DNA of 13,407 nt from Actinobacteria bacterium UBA2286. GTDB taxonomy: Bacteria > Actinomycetota > Coriobacteriia > Anaerosomatales > Anaerosomataceae. The stretch covers positions 1 to 13,407 of the forward strand of contig DDWM01000069.1 in the NCBI GenBank assembly GCA_002345925.1, given 5' to 3'. Positions 1 through 5,344 of this stretch are shown one piece after another. The notes below the pieces were generated by a model. That model saw only the letters and a list, made by a program, of their open reading frames with translations, did no database searches and was not told the origin of the DNA. Every line of letters starts with the position of its first letter. Positions within the stretch are counted from its first letter, which is position 1. Both the position numbers and the translations under genes were made by a program.

Positions 1-271
1 CATCAAGGGTCGCCGGCATCCGAATCGGCGCTGGCGTGACGGGTGCGATCTTCTCGGCGGGTGGTTCTTCCGGGGGCATGACGTGCTTCTCGGCACGGTT
101 GCGCGCGATGGTGTTGATGAGAATCGCCGAGACGAACCCGACTGCGACAGCGCCCAGCCATGCCTGCCTGAAAACGATTGCAGCGATTCCCGCCACAAGC
201 GCAAGGATGACAAGCATGACCCCACCGCCACTTTGGCGGCCAGAGTCGCGTGTAGTCGTCAGGTCGGTCAC
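1..271 (-). CDS. Unidentified membrane protein, N-terminal part (cut by window edge)
   Basis: An open frame runs from a GTG at 271 leftwards off the window, giving about 90 residues. The first 18 residues are polar. Two adjacent hydrophobic segments follow, about residues 19-35 (beginning MLVILALVAGIAAIVF) and 38-54 (ending FVSAILINTIA). After them come a basic patch (ARNRAEK) and a Pro/Glu-rich stretch with PPEEPPAEK. This looks like a helical hairpin anchor followed by a cytoplasmic or linker tail. The frame has a stop at 287-289, so the start must lie at 271 or downstream. A G-rich GGGGGTGA just before the GTG could serve as SD. It follows the thiamine pyrophosphokinase gene by 91 bp on the same strand. 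I do not recognise the family; the missing C-terminus would decide. Confidence 0.6.
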   Translation of the reverse strand, partial: MTDLTTTRDSGRQSGGGVMLVILALVAGIAAIVFRQAWLGAVAVGFVSAILINTIARNRAEKHVMPPEEPPAEKIAPVTPAPIRMPATLD

Positions 272-339
272 GTCACCCCCGCATCGCTAGTCCCCATGGG
301 TCACAAATCGACCCCCACAAGGGCTATATCGGCATGCGG

Positions 340-355
340 AGTGTATTCCTACACT
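340..355 (-). other. Short hairpin after the thiamine pyrophosphokinase gene
   Basis: A perfect 6-bp inverted repeat (AGTGTA/TACACT) encloses a 4-nt loop, GGAA on the minus strand. It starts 7 nt after the stop codon of the upstream gene. No T-run follows on either strand, so it is not a standard intrinsic terminator. It may be a 3'-end stabiliser or chance. Apart from it I see nothing convincing between the two genes. Confidence 0.3.
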
Positions 356-362
356 ACCTGAA

Positions 363-1019
363 TCACACGTCCGCGCTGCGTGAGGCTATCACGAGGAGGG
401 TACCCTCGGCGAGTGACACTCTGACGCGCGACTCCAGAGCGACGTTGCTGATGCCGAGTGAAGACAGAAGCGGAACCGAGGCATTCTCGAGCGGATACCG
501 CATTCCGGCGAGTGTGACGCCACTCGACGCTTCCAGTGCCATCACTGAGACAGTCGCTCCGGGCGTGGTATCGATGACAGCCGATCTGATCCCCCGTGTT
601 GAGAGAACAGTTGCCGAGAATGTAGGTTCCTCGATTCGTGCAGCAAGATCAGCTGCGGCCGAGGCAGTGCCGAGAGCCGCCAGCGTGTGGTCCAGGCGCT
701 CGGAATATGCGGCTGTGAGGACGATCGGCGCCAAAGATAGTGAGCGCGCCGCGGCAATTGCGAGGTCCAAGTCGCTCTCGTCCTTCTCGGCAGAGAAGCG
801 GCGGACGTCGACACCGGCGGCAAGCAGGCGCTCTGGAGCCCCTGCCGCCGCCGAGTCGAAGTCTCCGACTGCGATGTCTGGCACTCGTCCAAGTGAGATG
901 CACCACTCGGCGGCGGCATCGCACGCAATCACGAAAGACGCATCAGCCAGGAGACGCTCGTAGAAGTCGTTTGCGCCCGGAAGCGGAGCGGAGCCGACGA
1001 TGAGGACCTCCTGGGACAT
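363..1019 (-). CDS. Thiamine pyrophosphokinase
   Basis: The protein (218 aa, usual for the family) transfers pyrophosphate from ATP to thiamine, giving thiamine diphosphate (EC 2.7.6.2) in the cytoplasm. Family motifs are in order: VPDIAVGDFDS (residues 46-56, acidic metal/ATP site), EKDESDLDLA (78-87, the conserved K-D-x-[ST]-D block), ERLDHTLAAL (107-116, matching the [GR]-R-x-D-H motif), and GISN (189-192) before the C-terminal thiamine-binding beta sheet. I chose the ATG at 1019 because MSQEVLIVG begins the first beta strand and a purine-rich GAGGGG lies in the last codons of thiT, 11 nt upstream. The frame stays open to 1091, but that would overlap thiT by 67 bp. The gene begins 5 bp after the thiT stop, so transport and activation of thiamine are co-transcribed. 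The symbol differs between databases (thiN, tpk), so I leave it empty. Confidence 0.93.
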   Translation of the reverse strand: MSQEVLIVGSAPLPGANDFYERLLADASFVIACDAAAEWCISLGRVPDIAVGDFDSAAAGAPERLLAAGVDVRRFSAEKDESDLDLAIAAARSLSLAPIVLTAAYSERLDHTLAALGTASAAADLAARIEEPTFSATVLSTRGIRSAVIDTTPGATVSVMALEASSGVTLAGMRYPLENASVPLLSSLGISNVALESRVRVSLAEGTLLVIASRSADV

Positions 1020-1024
1020 GTCTG

Positions 1025-1591
1025 CTACTTCCCCTCTACGGGCACCACGCGCTGAAGCACCATCAGGATGACCACTGCGAACACGGCACACAGTGCCGCG
1101 GATATGAACACGAAGGAATTGTACCCTGCCGAGTAGAGCCAGACTGGCTGACCCTTGGCGTACTCGCCGAAGAACACGGCGCCTGACACCAGATGGAATG
1201 TGAATCGACCAAGCGCGCCGAGAGCGACTCCGGGGATGATCGCACCCCAGACCGCGAGTCCGCTCATTCCCTTAGCCAGTGCACGCTTCAGCAGTGGGGC
1301 GAAGGCACCCGCAAGACCTACTGCCATGTACGCGAACGGGTAATCGAGAAAGAACTGCACCCAGTGAACGATGTACGGCGGCGAGTACGTGAGGTCTAGC
1401 AGGCCGTACAGGAAACCGACCGCGAGCCCGACAGGTAGGCCACGGCGGAGCGCAAGAACGAACAGTGGCAGCATGGCGAAAGAGACCTCGCCTCCTTGCG
1501 GTAACTGCCAGAACTTGAGAAGGCCAAGAACGTACGCCAAAGCGAGCGTCAGGGCGATCTCCGACATGATGACTAGACGACGGTGGGACAT
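1025..1591 (-). CDS. thiT: Energy-coupled thiamine transporter, S-component ThiT
   Basis: The product (188 aa) is the thiamine-binding membrane subunit of an ECF transporter, which works with a shared EcfA/EcfA'/EcfT module not in this window. Six hydrophobic segments span the length. The family signature LPQGGEVS lies at residues 30-37, the L1-loop/ligand block LDYPFAY at 82-88, and FHLVSGAVFFGEY at 132-144 is followed by LYSAGYN at 152-158. Compared from memory with Lactococcus ThiT, the ligand His, Tyr and Asn are kept (H133, Y153, N158), while the Glu is Asp (D83) and a stacking Trp is Phe (F141). The ATG at 1591 has an AGGAG SD 5 nt upstream; the frame extends to 1690 but would run into the TPP riboswitch. 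The first gene of a two-gene operon with the pyrophosphokinase, it is probably controlled by that riboswitch. Confidence 0.92.
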   Translation of the reverse strand: MSHRRLVIMSEIALTLALAYVLGLLKFWQLPQGGEVSFAMLPLFVLALRRGLPVGLAVGFLYGLLDLTYSPPYIVHWVQFFLDYPFAYMAVGLAGAFAPLLKRALAKGMSGLAVWGAIIPGVALGALGRFTFHLVSGAVFFGEYAKGQPVWLYSAGYNSFVFISAALCAVFAVVILMVLQRVVPVEGK

Positions 1592-1593
1592 AG

Positions 1594-1643
1594 ATACTCC
1601 TTTTCTCGGCACAGGCGCGAACGCCTGCGTCGGAGCGGAGCAT
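1594..1643 (-). promoter_or_regulatory. Candidate SD-sequestering stem of the thiT leader
   Basis: In the RNA, AUGCUCC (1643-1637) can pair with GGAGUAU (1600-1594), the thiT SD and its flank: 7 bp with one G-U pair. Enclosed is an 8-bp hairpin, CGCAGGCG/CGCCUGUG with a UUCG loop (1610-1629), which would bring the two arms together. The arrangement fits a translational off-state for the TPP riboswitch just upstream. That the aptamer controls this pairing is inference; I could not identify a convincing anti-sequestor. Confidence 0.5.
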
Positions 1644-1653
1644 GGGACTGATA

Positions 1654-1669
1654 GGATGCCGAAGCATCC
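1654..1669 (-). other. cUUCGg hairpin abutting the TPP aptamer
   Basis: A perfect 6-bp stem GGATGC/GCATCC is capped by TTCG with a C-G closing pair, the exceptionally stable tetraloop type. It begins on the base directly after the 3' strand of riboswitch helix P1, so the two could stack. No T-run follows, so it is not an intrinsic terminator; it may be part of the expression platform. Confidence 0.45.
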
Positions 1670-1759
1670 ACCGTGCTTGCCGATCCGCATTATCGGAACG
1701 GTCCTTCGGTCGCGACTCGCAGGTCGCCTCTCAGCCGCGCACGCAGCTCCCGATACGGT
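1670..1759 (-). promoter_or_regulatory. TPP riboswitch (THI element) upstream of thiT
   Basis: Read on the minus strand, the THI-element parts come in order. P1 is ACCGU/ACGGU (1759-1755 with 1674-1670). P2 pairs CGG with CCG. A P3 hairpin GCUGC-GUGC-GCGGC leads into the invariant CUGAGA. An optional P3a hairpin GCGAC/GUCGC follows. The ligand side has GACCG, then UCCG-AUAAUG-CGGA, where AUAAUG is the conserved P5 loop. The canonical ACCUGA appears as ACCGUU and the GCGUAGGG segment is altered to UCGGCAAGC, so the pyrophosphate side is less typical. Location 78 nt upstream of a thiamine transporter gene supports the call. TPP binding would be expected to lower thiT and kinase expression. Confidence 0.88.
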
Positions 1760-1770
1760 AATTCAGGACG

Positions 1771-1800
1771 AGCACATGCTGTCACAGTGCAGCACGTCAA
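1771..1800 (-). promoter_or_regulatory. Possible promoter of the thiT leader
   Basis: TTGACG (1800-1795) matches the -35 consensus at 5 of 6. TGTGCT (1776-1771) lies 18 bp downstream but matches the -10 consensus at only 3 of 6. Transcription would start near 1764, just ahead of riboswitch helix P1, which is the main argument for it. The weak -10 keeps confidence low. Confidence 0.3.
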
Positions 1801-1807
1801 ACAAGGG

Positions 1808-2842
1808 CTATTCCATTTGCTTGAGGTACGGGTAGGGATTGACTGCGGCTCCCCCGCCCGGATGGATCTCAAAGTGTAGATGTGGCGCGCTAGCGGATGC
1901 ATTGCCGGTGGAGCCGACGTAGCCGATGAGCTCTCCGGCCTGCACGCGCCCAGACGTACGCACATATCCGTTGAGATGGGCGTAGTAGAACTGCCAGCCG
2001 TTGTCTGCGGTGAGCCAGATGGTCTTGCCGCCGAGCGTGCTGGACTTCGAGCGAACGGTGCCCGAGAGAACAGCTACAGCGGGAGTGCCGGTCCTGGCCA
2101 TGATGTCGGTGCCTTTGTGGGTTCGCCCGCCCGAGCGTGCGGCGCCCCACGTGTCGGAGTAGTAGTAGGAGCCCTGTACGGGGAAGACCATGCCGTTTGG
2201 TCCGGCTGGATAGCGCGTGCTCCCGGTGCCCTTACCGCTGTTTTGCCGCGCTAGCGCTGCCGAGAGCTTCTTCTGCACTGCGTCGTACTCTGACTGGACG
2301 CCCTTGAGCTTCTTGTCGAGCGCGTCTGCCTTGTCCTTGAGCACCTTCGCTTCCTGGGACTGCTCCGCTTTCGTATCCTCGATAGCCTGCTTCTGTTGCA
2401 CCAGACTCGCCTGCAGCGCTTTGACCTCGCCCACTACCTCGGCGTCTTGGCGTCCGATGCGGCTGACGTACTCCATTCGAACGATCATGTCATCGAGCGT
2501 CTGACTTGTTAGAAGGAGCGCGAGATAGTCGACTTCGCCCTGGCGGTACATTTCGGCTGCATGCGCGCCTAGTTTTGCCGATGCTTCTACCAACTCCCCG
2601 CGAGTCTTGGTGAGTTCTCGATTGGTGGATGCGAGCTTGGCGTTGGTGGCATCGAGCTTCCAGTACGCCTTGGAATAGACATCGCCGGCGCGCTGCGATT
2701 CTTTGCGCAATTCCGCCAGTTGGTCTTTGAGCAAGTCGACCTCAGATTTGGCACCGAATGCGTGCGCCGCAGGAATCAGAAGCGCGGCCATGGTGATCAC
2801 CACGGTGAGCCATCTGAAAACATGTCGGCCGCTATGATTCAT
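1808..2842 (-). CDS. Secreted coiled-coil M23 (LytM) peptidase
   Basis: The protein (344 aa) is an EnvC/NlpD-type murein hydrolase or hydrolase activator acting outside the membrane. A signal peptide covers about residues 1-29 (basic start, hydrophobic core WLTVVITMAALLIP, then AHAFGA). A long heptad-rich coiled coil fills about 32-198. A Gly/Ser/Pro linker leads to an M23 domain at about 217-341. All four catalytic-site positions are present: H242 and D246 (HKGTD), H289 (YYAHL), and H321/H323 (HLHFE). The site is therefore intact and could cleave peptidoglycan cross-links, unlike the degenerate LytM of true EnvC. The ATG at 2842 has only a modest SD (GGAAG, 3 nt away, or AGGG further up). 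It follows the PASTA/amidase-like gene by 26 bp on the same strand, suggesting a joint role in septum or wall turnover. Substrate and partner are not visible. Confidence 0.9.
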   Translation of the reverse strand: MNHSGRHVFRWLTVVITMAALLIPAAHAFGAKSEVDLLKDQLAELRKESQRAGDVYSKAYWKLDATNAKLASTNRELTKTRGELVEASAKLGAHAAEMYRQGEVDYLALLLTSQTLDDMIVRMEYVSRIGRQDAEVVGEVKALQASLVQQKQAIEDTKAEQSQEAKVLKDKADALDKKLKGVQSEYDAVQKKLSAALARQNSGKGTGSTRYPAGPNGMVFPVQGSYYYSDTWGAARSGGRTHKGTDIMARTGTPAVAVLSGTVRSKSSTLGGKTIWLTADNGWQFYYAHLNGYVRTSGRVQAGELIGYVGSTGNASASAPHLHFEIHPGGGAAVNPYPYLKQME

Positions 2843-2868
2843 CGGCTTCCATTCCCTGGAAATAGTGG

Positions 2869-3954
2869 TTACTGCGTTGATGTGCCGAACACATCACCAA
2901 GAGCACGATAGACCGCGCGGGCGACCGTGTCAGCCCATGCGGGGTCGGCGAATCTGGTCATGTCGGCCTGATCGCGTGAATTGCCGAGAACCAGGCGTAC
3001 TCCGGGTACCTTCGATGCCGCAAGAATCGCACTGGCCGAGACGGCGGGCGTCTGGACTATCTGGCCTGGAGCACGAAGCGCTTCGGTGATGGTGCCGGCA
3101 AGCTTGCTTGCACTGGTGGTTTGGCTAGCGTCGCCCGATTGAACGGTCGTGACCAGCAGACCGGGCTGACCGGTCGTGGCGACCTCAAAAGTCACCAGTG
3201 CTGTGCCTGTCGTCTCGGCTACCAGGGCGGCACGGTCGGCCGTGGACGTCGCGGTAGAGGTCACGCTTCTTGTGACTATGACCTTTGCACCTGATGCTTC
3301 CAGAAGGGCTCGTACCCTGCGTGCGACCTCCATGGTCGTGTCGCTTCCTGAGGCGAGTGGGGTCGGATCGAGGATGATCGTGACGCCCTCCATCACGTAT
3401 GGAAGCAGTATCTCGGATGCCACCGAACGTCCTGCGATGCGCAAGCGAATAGTAGAGCCGGTTCGCACCTCCTGGCCTGCGGTGGGGTACGACTCGGTCA
3501 CAGTGCCCGCCGTGGCGGATGCCTCCACCGTCTCCGTGGTGACCAGCAGTCCAAGAGCTTCGAGACTCAGCGTGGCTTCGTCAGCGGTTCTTCCAACCAC
3601 GTCGGGCATCAAGAAGGTCTCAGAGCCTGCCGAGACGATGATCGTGACGGTGTCGCCTCTGCGCACAAGCGCGCCCGCACTCGGCTCTTGAGAGATGATC
3701 GCACCCTTGGGCACGGTGACGGAGAACCACTCTCCGCCTTCATCGACCACAAGGCCTGCGCTGTCGAGCACTGCGATTCCCTCGGCAGTGGTTTTGCCCA
3801 CGACTGCGGGGACTGCGATCAGGCCGTTACGCATCGTCAGAATCACGGCTATCACAGCCCCGATTATGACGACGACAATCGCCGCGGCTGTGATGATCAG
3901 CCACTTCGGTATGAGTGGACGGCGGCGTGGCCGCTCGGTGGAGTTGTCGTTCAT
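2869..3954 (-). CDS. Membrane-anchored PASTA protein with degenerate amidase-like domain
   Basis: The product (361 aa) has a short basic cytoplasmic start, one transmembrane helix (about 17-41), two PASTA repeats (about 46-110 and 111-174; PDVVGRTADEA is typical), and a C-terminal region (about 183-357) following the N-acetylmuramoyl-L-alanine amidase type 3 pattern. PASTA repeats commonly bind peptidoglycan or muropeptides. In the amidase-like part the zinc and catalytic residues appear lost: DPGHGG is DPTPLASG, the SIHAN motif is FEVAT, and the late Glu of LVE is Leu (LVLGN, 321-325). Fold-level features remain: the helix ARRVRALLEASGAKVIVTRS and a C-terminal DPAWADTVARAVYRAL. I infer a non-catalytic wall-binding or regulatory protein working with the M23 gene next door. 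The ATG at 3954 has no SD but lies 7 nt after a perfect -10 box; the frame stays open to 4209 but overlaps fmdB. Confidence 0.88.
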   Translation of the reverse strand: MNDNSTERPRRRPLIPKWLIITAAAIVVVIIGAVIAVILTMRNGLIAVPAVVGKTTAEGIAVLDSAGLVVDEGGEWFSVTVPKGAIISQEPSAGALVRRGDTVTIIVSAGSETFLMPDVVGRTADEATLSLEALGLLVTTETVEASATAGTVTESYPTAGQEVRTGSTIRLRIAGRSVASEILLPYVMEGVTIILDPTPLASGSDTTMEVARRVRALLEASGAKVIVTRSVTSTATSTADRAALVAETTGTALVTFEVATTGQPGLLVTTVQSGDASQTTSASKLAGTITEALRAPGQIVQTPAVSASAILAASKVPGVRLVLGNSRDQADMTRFADPAWADTVARAVYRALGDVFGTSTQ

Positions 3955-3961
3955 ATTGCGG

Positions 3962-3970
3962 ATTATAGCA
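3962..3970 (-). promoter_or_regulatory. Extended -10 promoter, probably leaderless, for the PASTA gene
   Basis: TGCTATAAT is a perfect TATAAT with the extended TGn. Seven bases (CCGCAAT) separate it from the ATG at 3954, so transcription should start at or within one base of the start codon. No SD is present and no good -35 is needed with TGn. Leaderless mRNAs are common in actinobacteria. Confidence 0.65.
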
Positions 3971-3981
3971 ACATCGGTGCC

Positions 3982-4011
3982 TTGCTTGACGAGCGACACG
4001 CGGTGTATCCT
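3982..4011 (+). promoter_or_regulatory. Possible promoter of the fmdB-type gene
   Basis: TTGCTT (3982-3987) and TATCCT (4006-4011), each 4 of 6 to consensus, are 18 bp apart. Transcription would begin near 4018, leaving a leader of about 33 nt that contains the GGAGG SD. It faces away from the PASTA gene promoter in the same intergenic region. Confidence 0.35.
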
Positions 4012-4050
4012 GCACGTTCGCGACCCACGCAAACCCCCACGGAGGTTCTT

Positions 4051-4344
4051 ATGCCGTCTTATGATTACAAGTGCCCCAAGTGCGACGGCGTCTTCGAAGT
4101 CACTCGCGGCATCCGTGAGACGGGCGCTGTTGATTGCCCGGAGTGCGCCGTAGAGGCCAAACGTGTCTTCTCGCCGGTAGGTATCGTCTTCAAGGGCACC
4201 GGCTTCCACAACACGGATTACCGCGCCAAGAAAGCGATCCCGGCGCCGTCCGAGGGCGCCCCTGCGGGCGAGAAGAAGGCCGAGAAGCCCGCCTGTGGTG
4301 GCGATAGCTCCCCGGCCTGCAGTTCTTGCCCTGCTGCTGAGTAG
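4051..4344 (+). CDS. FmdB-family zinc-ribbon protein
   Basis: This 97-aa protein matches the FmdB/CxxC_CxxC_SSSP regulatory-protein family. The start MPSYDYKCPKC is typical, with a zinc ribbon formed by C8-x2-C11 and C29-x2-C32. The family's RVFSPVGIVFKGTGFHNTDY block follows at about residues 38-57. The C-terminus is a Lys/Ala/Pro-rich linker ending in three further Cys (CGGDSSPACSSC), which might bind metal. The family name comes from a gene beside formamidase, and its members are small putative nucleic-acid-binding regulators whose function is mostly unproven. The ATG at 4051 has a GGAGG SD 5 nt upstream. It is the only gene on this strand between 1 and 12150, diverges from the PASTA gene, and its stop is 3 bp from the stop of the converging glpX. 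Confidence 0.88.
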   Translation: MPSYDYKCPKCDGVFEVTRGIRETGAVDCPECAVEAKRVFSPVGIVFKGTGFHNTDYRAKKAIPAPSEGAPAGEKKAEKPACGGDSSPACSSCPAAE

Positions 4345-4348
4345 CAGC
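4333..4348. other. Hairpin over the fmdB/glpX convergent stops
   Basis: GCTGCT and AGCAGC form a perfect 6-bp stem with loop GAGT covering the end of the FmdB frame and reaching the glpX stop codon. No T-run follows on either strand, so at best it is a weak transcript end shared by both genes. Confidence 0.25.
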
Positions 4349-5313
4349 TAGTCCATTCGCACCCAGAACTTCTCGGTGCCGGTGCGGTAGACAGTCTCGA
4401 TGAAGCGGACCGTCCCCGCCTTGTTATCCATGGCGATCGAATGCGTCCTCGCGCCCTGGCCGAAGTACTTGACTCCTCGCAGCATCTCGCCGTCGGTGAC
4501 GCCGGTCGCGATGAACGCAGCCTCGTCGGTGTTGACCAGGCAGTCCATCGTCAGCACGCCGTCGATATCGCACTGCGACATGACGAGTGCCCGGGCCCGC
4601 TCTTCCTCGCTGCGGAACTCGAAGCGGCCCATGAACGTGCCGCCTATGCACTTCATCGCGGTTGCAGCCAATACGCCTTCAGGCGCGCCGCCGGCTCCCA
4701 TGTAGAGATGAATGCCGGTGCCTTCGATGGCCGTTGCGACTGCGCCGAAGACGTCACCGTCGGAAATCAGTCGAATCCGCGCGCCGCTCGCGCGAACCTC
4801 AGCGATGAGGTCTTCGTGGCGCTCGCGCTCGAGGATGCACACAACGATGTCCTCGACCGGACGCTTCAAAGCCTTGGCTACGTTTATCACGTTCTCGGTA
4901 GGCGTCGCGTCGATATGTACGGCGCCGTTAGCCGACGGACCCGCCGCGACCTTCCACATGTAGGTATCGGGTGCGTTAAGCAGCGTGCCCTTAGGACCAA
5001 AGGCCAGGACTGCCAGTGAGTTCGGCTGTCCGTATGCGGTGAGGTTGGTGCCCTCAAGCGGATCGACGGCGATGTCGATTTCTTCGCCACCGGCTCCAAC
5101 CTTCTCACCGATATAGAGCATCGGCGCTTCGTCACGCTCGCCTTCTCCGATGACGATCTCTCCGGAGATGTCGAGGATATCGAAGGCTTCTCGCATGGCT
5201 TCAACGGCCGCACTATCAGCCGCGTCCTTGTCGCCTTTGCCCATCCAGCGCGCTGCGGCAAGTGCCGCAGCCTCGGTGACCTCAAGCATTTCTACAATAC
5301 GGGTGTTGCGCAT
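4348..5313 (-). CDS. glpX: Class II fructose-1,6-bisphosphatase
   Basis: GlpX hydrolyses fructose-1,6-bisphosphate to fructose-6-phosphate in gluconeogenesis, in the cytoplasm, with divalent metal. The 321-aa length is normal. Metal and substrate residues known from E. coli GlpX are all found at matching places: D33; E57 in IGEGERDEAPML (55-66); D84, E87 and T89 in DPLEGTN; ISDGDVFGA (183-191); and E212 in MGAGGAPEGVLAATAMKCIGG (first residue 205). The ATG at 5313 has a GGGGAGG SD 4 nt upstream. It is the last gene of the priA-def-fmt-rsmB-glpX run, 31 bp after rsmB, and meets the fmdB-type gene tail to tail. Some GlpX proteins also act on sedoheptulose-1,7-bisphosphate; the sequence does not show which applies. 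Confidence 0.96.
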   Translation of the reverse strand: MRNTRIVEMLEVTEAAALAAARWMGKGDKDAADSAAVEAMREAFDILDISGEIVIGEGERDEAPMLYIGEKVGAGGEEIDIAVDPLEGTNLTAYGQPNSLAVLAFGPKGTLLNAPDTYMWKVAAGPSANGAVHIDATPTENVINVAKALKRPVEDIVVCILERERHEDLIAEVRASGARIRLISDGDVFGAVATAIEGTGIHLYMGAGGAPEGVLAATAMKCIGGTFMGRFEFRSEEERARALVMSQCDIDGVLTMDCLVNTDEAAFIATGVTDGEMLRGVKYFGQGARTHSIAMDNKAGTVRFIETVYRTGTEKFWVRMD

Positions 5314-5344
5314 TGTGCCTCCCCATCTCGCTTACGAGCCTGGC

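Noticed and set aside
334..963. A 209-aa open frame on the plus strand
   Set aside because: It is antisense to the thiamine pyrophosphokinase gene, is a low-complexity Ser/Ala/Arg protein and has no SD; it reflects GC bias.
1020..1091. Upstream extension of the thiamine pyrophosphokinase frame
   Set aside because: It would overlap thiT and adds an Arg/Gly-rich stretch before the first beta strand; the ATG at 1019 fits the fold and has a purine-rich site.
1771..1807. Imperfect inverted repeat after the M23 gene as a terminator
   Set aside because: The arms GACG-GCTG and CAGC-CGTC are interrupted and no T-run follows on the minus strand.
3955..4209. Upstream extension of the PASTA protein frame
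   Set aside because: It runs antisense through the fmdB-type gene and past a perfect -10 box; no SD.
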